Positions 53,808 through 63,045 of a DNA stretch of 64,000 nt are shown piece by piece. Each line of letters starts with the position of its first letter. Within the stretch, counting starts at the first letter, position 1. The position numbers were made by a program, and so were the translations under genes. The stretch is from VXNE01 sp965205735 (GTDB lineage Bacteria; Pseudomonadota; Gammaproteobacteria; Pseudomonadales; Azotimanducaceae): NCBI GenBank assembly GCA_965205735.1, contig OZ242179.1, forward strand, positions 930,001-994,000, given 5' to 3'. The notes under the pieces are model-generated. The model did not search any database. It worked only from the letters and a program-made list of their open reading frames with translations, and was not told the DNA's origin.

Positions 53808-55154
53808 CTATGTCCGCGGCCGGGTTTCCCAAAGGAGACGCAGCGGTACCGCATAGAGCCTCTCGCCAAAGCTCACGCACGTTTCACCGTCGTACAACAC
53901 GGCACCTCCGGCAAAGCGATCACCTACAGCCTTCGACAGCTTGCGCAAGCCACGGAAGTCCGACTCCCTCACGGTCGCCCCCGCCTTGATTTCCACGCCC
54001 GCAATGGACGTCCCGCGCTCGATGACGATATCCACCTCCACTTTGTCCTTGTCCCGGTAGTGAAAGAACTCGCAGGGCGTCTCATGCCAGCTCGCTTGCC
54101 GCCGCAACTCCTGATAAGCGAATGTTTCCCCGAGTTGACCCAGCAACTCCCGGTCGTTCGCGAGCGATGTCGCATCCACGCCCAGCAGCGCACAGGCCAG
54201 ACCCGTATCGCTCATGTGCAGCTTTGGCGTCTTCACCAAACGGCTGAGGCGATTGCTATGCCAGGGCGGAAGCCTCTCCAGCAGGAATATCCGTTCGAGC
54301 AGAGCGACATATTCGTCGATCGTCGGTCTGCTGACCTGGAATGGAGAAGCCAGCTCCGAGACATTCAGCAACCGTGCTGACTGACCTGCGGCGAGCGCAA
54401 GAATGCGGGGCAGCAAGTCAAGGGCGCGTATCCGGGAAAGGTCGCGTATGTCGCGCTGCACCAATGCGTCGACGTAGTCCCGATACCAGGTGGTACGCCG
54501 CCGACCGGCCGGTCGAGCGAGCGCCGCCGGATAGCCGCCGCCAACGATACGCTCCGCGAGTTGCCCACCGAGCCGTTCGCTCCGCCCCATCCTGAACCCT
54601 TCGCCGAACAGGGCGTCGAGGAAGCCGTCGGGGCGACCGGCGATCAACGGATCTGTCGATGCCAGTTCGCACTGCGCGAGGGGATGCAGGCGGACGATTT
54701 GCATGCGGCCGGCCAAAGAGTCCGAGAGTTTCGGAACCAACAGGACATTGGTCGAACCTGCCAGTACGAAACGTCCCGGCACGCGGCGTCGGTCCACTTC
54801 CATCTTGAGCGCGCTGAAAAGTGCCGGCGCGCGCTGCACCTCGTCCAGAATCACCCGCTCGGGCAGGTCGGCAATAAAACCCATGGGGTCTGCCTCCGCA
54901 CCGCCTCGAACGACTTCGTCATCAAGGCTCAGATACTCGTACCCTCGGCTCTTTGACGTTGCCACGGTGAGTGGCTGCCCTCTCCATTGTAGGGGTTCGC
55001 CCCGCCAGGTCAGCGCATCCGGCGCGCAGACCATTTGTGCGAGCGTTGTCTTGCCGGACTGGCGAGGACCGTGAATGAGGACGACCGGCGAATCTTCGAG
55101 CGCCTCCGTGAGCGGGCGTTCGGCGTATCGAGGATACAGTCTTGGCTCAGCCAT
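53808..55154 (-). CDS. AAA ATPase with DUF4143 domain
   Basis: A 448-residue ATPase. Walker A is VLIHGPRQSGKTTLA (about residues 26-40) and Walker B is RVILDEVQRAP. The arginine sensor region is seen as GRFVLAGSTN. The C-terminal DUF4143 part (from about residue 210) includes a nuclease-like segment: DKDKVEVDIVIERG and VAGVEIKAG-type strand VEIKAGATVRESDFRGLRKL (D, E-x-K). Such proteins are widespread, often in mobile regions, and have no fixed role. The ATG at 55154 begins directly with homology. A regulatory repeat cluster lies upstream (55159-55233). Convergent with the HNH gene (27 bp). Confidence 0.9.
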   Translation of the reverse strand: MAEPRLYPRYAERPLTEALEDSPVVLIHGPRQSGKTTLAQMVCAPDALTWRGEPLQWRGQPLTVATSKSRGYEYLSLDDEVVRGGAEADPMGFIADLPERVILDEVQRAPALFSALKMEVDRRRVPGRFVLAGSTNVLLVPKLSDSLAGRMQIVRLHPLAQCELASTDPLIAGRPDGFLDALFGEGFRMGRSERLGGQLAERIVGGGYPAALARPAGRRRTTWYRDYVDALVQRDIRDLSRIRALDLLPRILALAAGQSARLLNVSELASPFQVSRPTIDEYVALLERIFLLERLPPWHSNRLSRLVKTPKLHMSDTGLACALLGVDATSLANDRELLGQLGETFAYQELRRQASWHETPCEFFHYRDKDKVEVDIVIERGTSIAGVEIKAGATVRESDFRGLRKLSKAVGDRFAGGAVLYDGETCVSFGERLYAVPLRLLWETRPRT

Positions 55155-55158
55155 CGGC

Positions 55159-55233
55159 TATTTGTAACTTTAGAAGCGTCTATTTGCAAGTTTATGCTCG
55201 TCCAATTGAAAATATCTTACCGTCCAATTGAAA
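55159..55233. promoter_or_regulatory. Two 22-bp-phased repeat pairs upstream of the AAA/DUF4143 gene
   Basis: TATTTGTAACTTTA (55159) repeats as TATTTGCAAGTTTA (55181), and CGTCCAATTGAAA (55199) repeats as the same 13 bases at 55221. Both pairs are 22 bases apart, about two helix turns. This fits repeated binding by a dimeric regulator, with the promoters of the ATPase and the divergent rhodanese on either side. Confidence 0.55.
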
Positions 55234-55415
55234 GTTCCTGGCCTGCTTTATCATGAAAAAACACGCTACGGAGCGATCCCCGGCACCTCTCGCAGAAGAG
55301 ACGCCGTGGCACGCTGTCGTGCCACATCCTTGACCTCAACGCAACGCGGCTCAAAGGCATGCAGGTGTCCGTGTTATGTTGTTTTGGATCGAGCCTGAAA
55401 GGAGGCGCGCTACCA

Positions 55416-56081
55416 ATGGCCCCCAGTCTGGCGCCGGCGCATTCGAGTGCCGAGGGCACGGCGAAACGAGACGCCCGATCCGAAACAACGCACTCCGCAA
55501 TCGACACTGTCGCGAAGTTTCTGTCAATTGCGCTGGCCGGAGTCCTATTCCTTTGGACGCCGTCGGCGCTATCTGACTCAGATGCGACGATGGATTCGCC
55601 GCGCGCCCAGCGGACCGATGGTGCCGATGCGAGGGCGCCTGCTTGGGAACAAGCCCTGCGCTTCGTCCGCGAAGCGTTTCCCGATGTGCCGCAGATGACC
55701 ACGCGGCAACTTGCCGCCATGCAAGCGCATGACGCACCGGATGTCGTCCTGCTCGACGCCCGTACCGCCGCCGAGTTCAATGTCAGTCATCTGCCGGGCG
55801 CGGTGCTGGCCAGCAACGCGCGCATGGCATTTGACGCACTGGAGCCAAACGACTCGGAACACACCGTTGTCGTGTACTGCTCCGTCGGCTATCGCTCTTC
55901 GCGACTGGCGGAGGAGCTACGGCGGCAGGGCTTCGAGAACGTGTTCAACCTCGAGGGCTCGCTGTTCCAGTGGGCCAACGAGGGCCGACCGCTCTATCGC
56001 GGCAAAGAGCGCGTATACCGGGCACATCCATACGACGGAGAATGGGGCCAGTTGCTCGACAAGCGGTTCTGGTCCGACTAG
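55416..56081 (+). CDS. Rhodanese-like sulfurtransferase, membrane-anchored
   Basis: A 221-residue protein with an N-terminal hydrophobic helix (about residues 30-55, FLSIALAGVLFLWTPSALSD) and a C-terminal rhodanese domain (about 90-190). The active-site loop is VVYCSVGYRSS, with Cys followed by xxGxR, the sulfur-carrying position. The motif DVVLLDARTAAEFNVSHLPG is classic. It transfers sulfane sulfur or acts in redox stress, probably at the periplasmic face. The ATG at 55416 follows AGGAGG; the earlier ATG at 55359 lacks a ribosome-binding site. Divergent from the AAA/DUF4143 gene, about 260 bp apart. Confidence 0.85.
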   Translation: MAPSLAPAHSSAEGTAKRDARSETTHSAIDTVAKFLSIALAGVLFLWTPSALSDSDATMDSPRAQRTDGADARAPAWEQALRFVREAFPDVPQMTTRQLAAMQAHDAPDVVLLDARTAAEFNVSHLPGAVLASNARMAFDALEPNDSEHTVVVYCSVGYRSSRLAEELRRQGFENVFNLEGSLFQWANEGRPLYRGKERVYRAHPYDGEWGQLLDKRFWSD

Positions 56082-56226
56082 GTGGATGTCAGAGCGGAGC
56101 GATTGTTCCGCCACAAATCCGGATCCGGGTCGGGATTTGGGGCATGGTATTTCCAGTACCAACCATCGTCCACTTCAAGAGTTCCATGGTGACGTTTTCA
56201 CTGGTCACATACTCGACGTGTTTCAC
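56078..56226 (-). pseudogene. Possible small gene with one frameshift
   Basis: From GTG at 56226 (overlapping an upstream TGA as GTGA) the frame reads MKHVEYVTSENVTMEL. A two-base shift then gives EVDDGWYWKYHAPNPDPDP and on to a stop at 56078. The residue pattern looks like a real small acidic protein, but no family is recognised. It lies just after the phosphatase-ARH gene. Confidence 0.3.
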
Positions 56227-56275
56227 TTTCGCGTTCTCCTCGCTTCCAAGTCGGCGGGATCGATCCCCGCTTCCT

Positions 56276-57844
56276 TCATCCTCTCCAAAGGGATGACATA
56301 TCCAGGCTGTGCGCAGCGATGATGTGGCCCGCCACATCGAGCAGGGGATCGATGGTATCGAGGCAACGGATCCAGGGATGGGGAATCCCCGCCAAGCCCT
56401 TCCAGGAACCGTAGATTTGCCCAGCTATCGAGGCCGTGGAATCGCTGTCCCCGCCGTGGTTGCTCGCAATACGTACTGCGTCCGCGAAATCGGACGCAAC
56501 CAGCGCCGAGTACAGACCGATTGCCAAGGCTTCCTCGCCGACCCAGCCTTCGCCGAGCTGGGCGACTGCACTGGCATGATCGACAGTGGGCTGTCTCGCC
56601 AATTCGCGAGCGTGTTCCATGGCGGCGACGGTCTCGTCGGCACCTGGCCAGTTGCGCCCGATTTCGATGGATCGGTCGGCGCAGCGGTCGGGCCCAAGTC
56701 CGCCCAAGAGGTTTCGCACGATCGACGCGAGCGCGCCGGCGCTCAGGTAGCCGGAGGGGTGTCCGTGGGTCTGCGCTGCGCAGCGGGCCGCCAGTTCAAA
56801 CGTCTCCTCGTCGCTCAATCCCAACCACAGGCCGACGGGCGCGACGCGCATCACTCCGCCGCATCCCTTCGAGTCGTTGATCGGGTTCTCAGGCGTGCCC
56901 GTCGCGCCATCCGAACAAGCGCCCATGCATGTCGTACCCGGTGCTCGCCCTTCTCGCAGGACAGCGTATTCGGCCAACCGGCCACCCGCCTTCCCGCCGG
57001 TCTGCATCGCGTACCAATCGAGCGTCGTGGCACGGACCGCATCGAGCGCATCGGCCGTTGTCGTTAAGCCATTCTGCGTGATGCTCTCGATCAACCCCTC
57101 CGCCGTGAAGAGCGTCATCTGCGTGTCGTCGCTGACGACCGCTTTCCCGGCGCCGTTCAGGGCCGGCTGTTGAATACCCGCCGGACCGAAACGCTCTCGG
57201 ATGCCCCCAAGACTCGAGAACTCCACCTGGTAGCCGAGGGCATCGCCGACCGCGCCGCCCAGCAGGCAGCCGAGAACCCGGTCAGCGTAATATCGGTCGT
57301 CCGACGAAACGGCCTGCTGGCGCAGGACGTAGGATTCCTGACCGGACTCCACCGTCCTCGGCCTGGCTTTTCGTACACGGAGCAATGCTTCCTCCGGCTC
57401 TACGCCGCATTCGATCAACAAGCGGGCGGCGACAGTACCGGTGCGCCCCAAGCCGCCGCGGCAGTGCACGACGATCCGCTCTCCCGACGCGAGCTTTCTG
57501 CGCAAGATGTGGCCCGAGTACGTCCAAAGCCGTTCGAAGCGCTCGTCCGGAGCGTGAACGTCCCGGATCGGAAGCCAGTGCCATTCAAGCCCCGCAGCTT
57601 CTGCGACATCGCCTAGGTCCGGCACCCCGAATTTGGGGAACTCGTGGTTCTCCATAAGCGAGACGAGGGTCGACGCTCCCCAGTCCACGATCACGCCCAT
57701 GTCGAGCGCCAGGTCGCGTTCCCATTGGCCGCCGAAGTAGCTCTCCGCCTGCTTCCCCGGACATAGGGTCATCCCCAGCAGACCACCGCCGCAGGGCATG
57801 GCGTCGATCTTCAGAGGGTGGGTAAGACTCGTTTTTGTTTGCAT
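56276..57844 (-). CDS. Tyrosine/dual-specificity phosphatase - ADP-ribosylglycohydrolase fusion
   Basis: A 522-residue two-domain protein. The N-terminal domain (about 1-175) has the phosphatase signature HCRGGLGRTG at about residues 126-135, with a preceding LPIRDVHAPDERFERLW that supplies the general acid Asp. The C-terminal domain (about 185-520) is an ADP-ribosylglycohydrolase: LGCLLGGAVGDALGYQVEF, VSDDTQMTLFTAEG and ASNHGGDSDSTASIAGQIYG, which hold the Mg-binding Asp residues. The pair could remove ADP-ribose and then a phosphate from the same target or metabolite (for example ADP-ribose phosphate); this is inference. The ATG at 57844 follows AAGGAG; the earlier ATG at 57862 does not. 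Last gene of the helicase-nuclease cassette, 36 bp after the gene before it. Confidence 0.88.
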   Translation of the reverse strand: MQTKTSLTHPLKIDAMPCGGGLLGMTLCPGKQAESYFGGQWERDLALDMGVIVDWGASTLVSLMENHEFPKFGVPDLGDVAEAAGLEWHWLPIRDVHAPDERFERLWTYSGHILRRKLASGERIVVHCRGGLGRTGTVAARLLIECGVEPEEALLRVRKARPRTVESGQESYVLRQQAVSSDDRYYADRVLGCLLGGAVGDALGYQVEFSSLGGIRERFGPAGIQQPALNGAGKAVVSDDTQMTLFTAEGLIESITQNGLTTTADALDAVRATTLDWYAMQTGGKAGGRLAEYAVLREGRAPGTTCMGACSDGATGTPENPINDSKGCGGVMRVAPVGLWLGLSDEETFELAARCAAQTHGHPSGYLSAGALASIVRNLLGGLGPDRCADRSIEIGRNWPGADETVAAMEHARELARQPTVDHASAVAQLGEGWVGEEALAIGLYSALVASDFADAVRIASNHGGDSDSTASIAGQIYGSWKGLAGIPHPWIRCLDTIDPLLDVAGHIIAAHSLDMSSLWRG

Positions 57845-57880
57845 CGCGGGACTCCTTGGCAAAATGGGATGGGTGGCGGA

Positions 57881-60800
57881 CTACGGATAGTTGACGACTT
57901 CGGCCAGTTCGCGGTAACGACAGAATCCATTCGCCATGCGCATCTGGGCCGGTGTCCGGCACTCCGGTCGAAACAGGTCGGGGCTGCCCACCAGGATGCA
58001 GAGGGCGCGCGCCCGCGATGTCGCCACGTTGAACCGGAACGGGTTGTAGAGAAACTCCATGCCCCGAGGCGCGTCATCGGCACTCGAGGAGGTCATCGAG
58101 TAGATCACCACGGGCGCTTCCTGTCCCTGAAAGCGGTCCACGGTGCCAATGCGGTCCGCCAGCCCGGGGATTGCCTCCGTCAGGGCCGACACCTGCGCGT
58201 TGTAGGGGGCGACGACAAGGATGCCCTCCTCCCCCAAAGGCGACGTCTCGCCGTCCTTGTCCCGCCAGTCGCAGTCGGCGATGAGGTCATCGACCAGCCG
58301 CGCGATGACGTCGGCCTCCTCCGGCGACCTGGCTTGGTTGCCCGCGTGGGGTACGGGTATGTAGCGAAGGCCAGCGCCGAGGAACGGCGATGCCTGTCCA
58401 TGACGCGGGACGATGCGTTGTCGCTCGAGATCGGGGCGCGCCTGCACCCTGCCCCGGTAGTAGACCTCGGAGGTGAAGTCAGCGATGTCTGGATGCAGCC
58501 GGTACGTCTCGGCAAGGAACAGGCCCCGGTCGTCCGGCATCGTCTCCGCGCCATCCAGCAGGTGGGAAAGAGCGGATACCTCGCTGCCTTCCGGGTGGCT
58601 GCTCTGAAGCGGCTGTTCAAGCTGCTGGGGGTCGCCTAGCAGGACGAGGCTCCGACCCGCTCGGGAGGCGGCGAGCACGTTGGCCAGCGACATCTGGCCA
58701 GCTTCGTCCACCACCAACACATCAACGCTCTGCTGGAACTCGGTGCGCGTCCAGCACCACGCCGTAGCACCTAGCAGATCGATCTTGCCGTCCGCCAATT
58801 CCTTATTAATCGTGGAGTAGGATTGGATGCGCTCGATGCCCAGATCGCCCTCGTATTCTCCGCTGTCCCGATGGACGATGCGTATCGCGAGCCCGCGTTC
58901 CCGAGCCCGTTCGGCAGCGGACTCAAGGAGGTTGACGATCACCTTGTGGCTAACGGCGGTCACGCCGACCTTGAGTCCCTTCTCCACGAGGGCGCAGATC
59001 ATCGCGCCGCCTGTATAGGTCTTGCCGGTGCCCGGCGGCCCCTGGATGGCGAGCACCTCCCCGTCCAGCGAGAGGGCGATGCGAGAAACGGTATCGATCG
59101 TATCTTCGCCGTCGCGAGGAAGTGTGCCGACGCTTGGCGGCCTGCGGAGGAGGAGGCGGACAGCCGCCCGATAGGGATTTCGCGGTTCGAAGCCCTTGGC
59201 AAGAATCGCTTTGCCGAAGTCCTTTAACGCGTCCCGAAGGGTGGCGGCGGAAACGCGACGGTGCAGCACGACCCCTGCAGGGTGCTCATCGGCGGAGTCC
59301 ATTCGTTTCTTGATGTCGATCGCGTGTCCGCCGTAGTCGACCGACACGACTTCGCCAAGCTGTTTGCCGTTCAGGTTGTGGACGGAATCTCCCCTGCGGA
59401 CGTCGAGGTCCTGAGTAGCGAATCGATACCGCTGAACGGGCGCCCGCGTGGCCTCCACAATCCGATCGTAGTCGAGACCCGCCACGGCGCGGCGCTCGTC
59501 CAAGAGGTCGTCCTCATCAAGACCGCACAAGCGGAAATACTCCCACCAACTCGCCTTGTCCTCCCGACGATGGAATTCCATCATGTGCGCCAGCGCGAAC
59601 CGCGCCCGCTCTTCTTCGGTCCGGTCGTCCGGATCGTCGGGTACACCCGCCAGCAGCCCGTCCCGGAGTGCCTGCAGCTCTCGGTCGAGGTCGGAGACAT
59701 CCTTGCTTGCCTCACCGCTTTCCGGAAGCGGTCGCGGGATGGCGTGTCCTTTGGAAACAACGTCCGCGCGAAGCGCCTCCAGCCAGTCGCGCAACCGCAG
59801 CGTGGACTCGCAGTCCTCCCGGTTGTAGTCCTCGACGATGCGGGAATGCGGATCGCCCGTGTCGAGACTGCCGTCGGCGACCGCGCTCTCCACCAGCCGC
59901 ATGCTCTGGGACGCTTCGCGGAGGTCCTGATCGCGCTTGTACCCGAAGAAGGGCTCGAGGTCCTTGATGGAGTAGCGCTCGACACTGGCGATCAGGGACC
60001 GCTTGACCACGTGATGCAAATCGACGAAGGCATTGCCGCGCAGCAGTTCATCCAGCTCGACCTCCCTGGTCGCGTAGCGGCCCATCAGTCGTTTGAGGGC
60101 GGAGGGCTCATACGGCGCGAAGTGGTACACGTGGGTGCCCGGGTCGCGATTTCGAAGACAAATAACCAGATCGATGAACGTCTCGAAGTTGCCGCGTTCC
60201 TGTTCTGGTTTGGCGGCCCACAGCGGCGTGTACTGCGGTTGCCCGTCGGAATCTGCCATGACGTAGCCGAGCAGGTACTCATGCACGCCCCCCTCGGCGA
60301 AGCGGTCGCCCTCGAAGTCGAGAAATACATCACCTTCCGCCGGTTCGGGGAGAAGCGCGAAGCCATGCTCGGCGTCGAACGGCTCCCTGAGTTCATAGAA
60401 CGGCTTGCCCGTGTCCCGACCGCGCTTCTGCGCGCGGGCCTGATCCCGAACCCGCGCCAGTGCCGCCTGGGAGCCGCGGTACGGAGGCGGCACCCGATCG
60501 AGTGTTGCCAAATCCTCCAGACGATCGATCCCCTGCTCGCGGAGACTCTCGATCTGCCCGCGAGATATGCCGGCCACGTAGCAAAGGTGATCGTCGCCCC
60601 GTCTGCGTTTCTCGCAGTCGAGCCACCATGCGCAATAGTCGCAGTGGGACACCCGCTCCGGATACGTCGTTGCGGGATCGCTGAGGAAGGTATCCATCTG
60701 GCCCGCCAGCAGCCGGAAGTACGCCCCGTAGTCGTCGACACGGTACTCGAGCGACTTGAAGTCGCGGCCGGGCGTGACCACGTGCATGAGGCTGGGGCGG

Positions 60801-61267
60801 GTGTCCTGAATCTTTTCGAGCAGGTGCGAATAGACGCAAAGCTGCAGGATCGTCGCCGCCCGGGTGTCGCGGGCGAGCTTGGTGTCGTAGACCTCGTAGG
60901 ACCAGTCGCCGAGATGGCTGGGCGTCGGTACCTTCCGCAGGAAATCCGCGTGCCCGGCCCATCTGTCGTCCGAGAGGGCTGCCTGATAGATGACGTCCAC
61001 GCCAGCACGCATCTCGGCGATGGTTGCCTGAACGTCACGTCCCCTGGCGTCGACGACGGCGAGGCCCTGGACCCGCAACCAGCCGAGATAGGCTTCCTCG
61101 TGCTCCATGCCTTTCTGCCGCAGGTCTTCGAGCATCGGGCTGTATCGGATGGGAGGTTTGGCCGACCCTCGGGCTGCACCCAGATCGAGGACGGAAAGAT
61201 GTCGGCACCCGAGAAAGTTGCCGAGGTCGGTTGGGGCCAGGCTAAGGCCCTTGGATGTCTGGTGCAT
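57881..61267 (-). CDS. TM0106-type RecB-like nuclease fused to SF1 helicase
   Basis: A 1128-residue protein. The N-terminal PD-(D/E)xK nuclease spans about residues 100-230, with WSYEVYDTKLARDT and QLCVYS, then a Cys cluster HCDYCAWWLDCEKRR (likely Fe-S). An RNase-H-like exonuclease segment follows (VFLDFEGDRF about 315, then YNREDCESTLRLRDWLE). The C-terminal SF1B helicase has GPPGTGKTYTGGAM (about 742-755), VLVVDEAGQMSL (Walker B), LVLLGDPQQLEQPL and VDRFQGQEAPVVIYSM (motifs III-V). Family TIGR03491-like nuclease-helicases act in DNA end processing and are frequent in defence islands. It begins 26 bp after the NERD helicase stop, same strand. Start ATG at 61267. Confidence 0.9.
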   Translation of the reverse strand: MHQTSKGLSLAPTDLGNFLGCRHLSVLDLGAARGSAKPPIRYSPMLEDLRQKGMEHEEAYLGWLRVQGLAVVDARGRDVQATIAEMRAGVDVIYQAALSDDRWAGHADFLRKVPTPSHLGDWSYEVYDTKLARDTRAATILQLCVYSHLLEKIQDTRPSLMHVVTPGRDFKSLEYRVDDYGAYFRLLAGQMDTFLSDPATTYPERVSHCDYCAWWLDCEKRRRGDDHLCYVAGISRGQIESLREQGIDRLEDLATLDRVPPPYRGSQAALARVRDQARAQKRGRDTGKPFYELREPFDAEHGFALLPEPAEGDVFLDFEGDRFAEGGVHEYLLGYVMADSDGQPQYTPLWAAKPEQERGNFETFIDLVICLRNRDPGTHVYHFAPYEPSALKRLMGRYATREVELDELLRGNAFVDLHHVVKRSLIASVERYSIKDLEPFFGYKRDQDLREASQSMRLVESAVADGSLDTGDPHSRIVEDYNREDCESTLRLRDWLEALRADVVSKGHAIPRPLPESGEASKDVSDLDRELQALRDGLLAGVPDDPDDRTEEERARFALAHMMEFHRREDKASWWEYFRLCGLDEDDLLDERRAVAGLDYDRIVEATRAPVQRYRFATQDLDVRRGDSVHNLNGKQLGEVVSVDYGGHAIDIKKRMDSADEHPAGVVLHRRVSAATLRDALKDFGKAILAKGFEPRNPYRAAVRLLLRRPPSVGTLPRDGEDTIDTVSRIALSLDGEVLAIQGPPGTGKTYTGGAMICALVEKGLKVGVTAVSHKVIVNLLESAAERARERGLAIRIVHRDSGEYEGDLGIERIQSYSTINKELADGKIDLLGATAWCWTRTEFQQSVDVLVVDEAGQMSLANVLAASRAGRSLVLLGDPQQLEQPLQSSHPEGSEVSALSHLLDGAETMPDDRGLFLAETYRLHPDIADFTSEVYYRGRVQARPDLERQRIVPRHGQASPFLGAGLRYIPVPHAGNQARSPEEADVIARLVDDLIADCDWRDKDGETSPLGEEGILVVAPYNAQVSALTEAIPGLADRIGTVDRFQGQEAPVVIYSMTSSSADDAPRGMEFLYNPFRFNVATSRARALCILVGSPDLFRPECRTPAQMRMANGFCRYRELAEVVNYP

Positions 61268-61293
61268 GGCTTGTTCCTTTTCGCGGAGTACGC

Positions 61294-62952
61294 TCAGGCA
61301 GCCGCTTCGATCACGGTCAGCAAGTGCTTGGCCCGCGATCTCGCGACATAGCGACTGGTGGTCTCCCTGGCTTCGTTGCGCATGGGGGTTTCGATGATCA
61401 CCACCGCGTCGGCCTCAAGGCCCTTGAACCGTCCCCATGTCGCAATCAACACGCCCTTGTCCTCGCGCCACTCCTCGAAGTCCCTGGTGAGCGGGACGGT
61501 GGCGAACTGCTTGGGCCAAAATCCTTCCGCGGAAGCGGGAGCGAGCACCGCGACTTGCGATGGCTTCAGCCCGCCGCGGTTGCTCAGACACAGTTCCCGT
61601 ATCCGCTCGCCAGCGACCCTTACCGCCTCGCGCAAAGTGCCGACAGGCACCATCGCGGGTTCTTCTCCCTCCGGCGCATCGTCGCGGGTGTGGTTCTCGT
61701 GGCCGACGAGTGACGCGCAGTGGGCCGCGATGCGTACGGTGTTTCTGCAGTTCGTCGGCAGCATGTATGGGGGGCCGAATTCATCAGGCGGGCTGGGATT
61801 GTCCACGAACAAATTCTGATTCGGGTCGTAGAAGACGTAGTAGCAGGCCTTGTTGTCGGCATCGCGAAAGACCGACCGCAAACTCTCCCACCACAGATCG
61901 TGGAAGTCCTGGCCCTCGTCGACGACGATCGCGTCGAACTTGTGTTCCGGGCCCAACTGTTGGCAAGCATCATCAAGGGCCACGGGCACGATCTCGCTCC
62001 AGAACTCCGGATCCGTCGTCTGACCTCGATCCCACATCGGGGCGCCCGCCGCCCTGCACAGGTCATCGGCAAGACCGTGGTAGTTATCGATCACAAGGTT
62101 CCCACCAAACGCGTCGGGAACCGAGTCGCAGAGCCAGTCCTTCAGCGGGCGGTTGTAACAGAGCAGCAACGTCCGATAGCCCTGCCTGGCCATCGCCTGC
62201 GCCTTGGCGAGAGCCAGCAGCGTCTTGCCGGATCCAGCCACACCCGAAATTGCAGCCTTGGGTTGTTGCGCGAGAATCTCCAGAATACGCTGCTGCTCAT
62301 CCGTGAGGCGGCGCAACCGCTCCTCCTGATCTTCGATCTTGCGCCAGAGCACCGGCACGAGCTGGTATTTCGGGTAGAGGGCTTCACGGACGGAGGCCAC
62401 CTCGTCGGAATAAAGCGCCCTGTCGTCCCTGCGCGCGAAGCTCTGGAAAATTCGACGTAGCGCACCCGGCAAGCCGCGAAGCGTGACCGCGTCCAGGATC
62501 AATTCGCGCTGGATGCTCGCAGGCAGCCCTCCGGACACCCGGCAGTCCGGGAAGGCCACGGCGAATCCATAGGTAAAGGGCAAGCCGTTCGACATCGCGG
62601 GATAACGCCGCGTCACGATGTCGACGATGTCGTGCATCGCCCTACGAGCCTGCTCGAACGGGTCCTTGTTGAGCTCGCGGCGTTGAGTCCCGACCTCGCG
62701 GACCCACTTCTCGCCGTCGAAGAGCAGCGAGCCTCCCTTGACCTCCACAAACAAAACGCCCTTCTCGGGTTCGAGCAGGATGAAGTCGCACTCTCCCTCG
62801 AGGAGCGTGCCGTGGGAACTCCTGGCCAGCCAGTTAAAGCTGTGAAAGACCTCCACGCGACGCGGCAACTGTTCGATGAGCGCGCGCGCAACGGAGCGCT
62901 CGCCGGAATTTTGGATGTCATCGGGTTTAACTTTTGGAAACAGGTTTGCCAT
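61294..62952 (-). CDS. NERD-domain UvrD-like helicase
   Basis: A 552-residue protein. The N-terminal NERD nuclease-related domain (about 20-125) shows GECDFILLEPEKGVLFVEVK, giving the Asp and E-x-K of a restriction-type active site. The helicase core follows: AISGVAGSGKTLLALAKAQA (Walker A, about residue 240), FDAIVVDEGQDFHDLWWESL (Walker B, about 343), YYVFYDPNQNL (motif III-like), and WGRFKGLEADAVVIIETP with SRYVARSRAKHLL (motifs V-VI). NERD-helicases are recognised members of several anti-phage and plasmid-defence contexts. It heads the three-gene cassette, with 26 bp to the next gene. Start ATG at 62952. Confidence 0.9.
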   Translation of the reverse strand: MANLFPKVKPDDIQNSGERSVARALIEQLPRRVEVFHSFNWLARSSHGTLLEGECDFILLEPEKGVLFVEVKGGSLLFDGEKWVREVGTQRRELNKDPFEQARRAMHDIVDIVTRRYPAMSNGLPFTYGFAVAFPDCRVSGGLPASIQRELILDAVTLRGLPGALRRIFQSFARRDDRALYSDEVASVREALYPKYQLVPVLWRKIEDQEERLRRLTDEQQRILEILAQQPKAAISGVAGSGKTLLALAKAQAMARQGYRTLLLCYNRPLKDWLCDSVPDAFGGNLVIDNYHGLADDLCRAAGAPMWDRGQTTDPEFWSEIVPVALDDACQQLGPEHKFDAIVVDEGQDFHDLWWESLRSVFRDADNKACYYVFYDPNQNLFVDNPSPPDEFGPPYMLPTNCRNTVRIAAHCASLVGHENHTRDDAPEGEEPAMVPVGTLREAVRVAGERIRELCLSNRGGLKPSQVAVLAPASAEGFWPKQFATVPLTRDFEEWREDKGVLIATWGRFKGLEADAVVIIETPMRNEARETTSRYVARSRAKHLLTVIEAAA

Positions 62953-63045
62953 CGGGTTCCATGTATGCGTCGCAGCACTGGACTGAACTCACGACTGAGT
63001 GTGGCAGCCAACGGTCGCGGCCGACAAGCCATCGCGGGAAATCAT

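Noticed and set aside
59261..61351. Plus-strand open frame of about 700 codons
   Set aside because: Antisense to the RecB-like nuclease-helicase, which has clear motifs; a GC-rich shadow.
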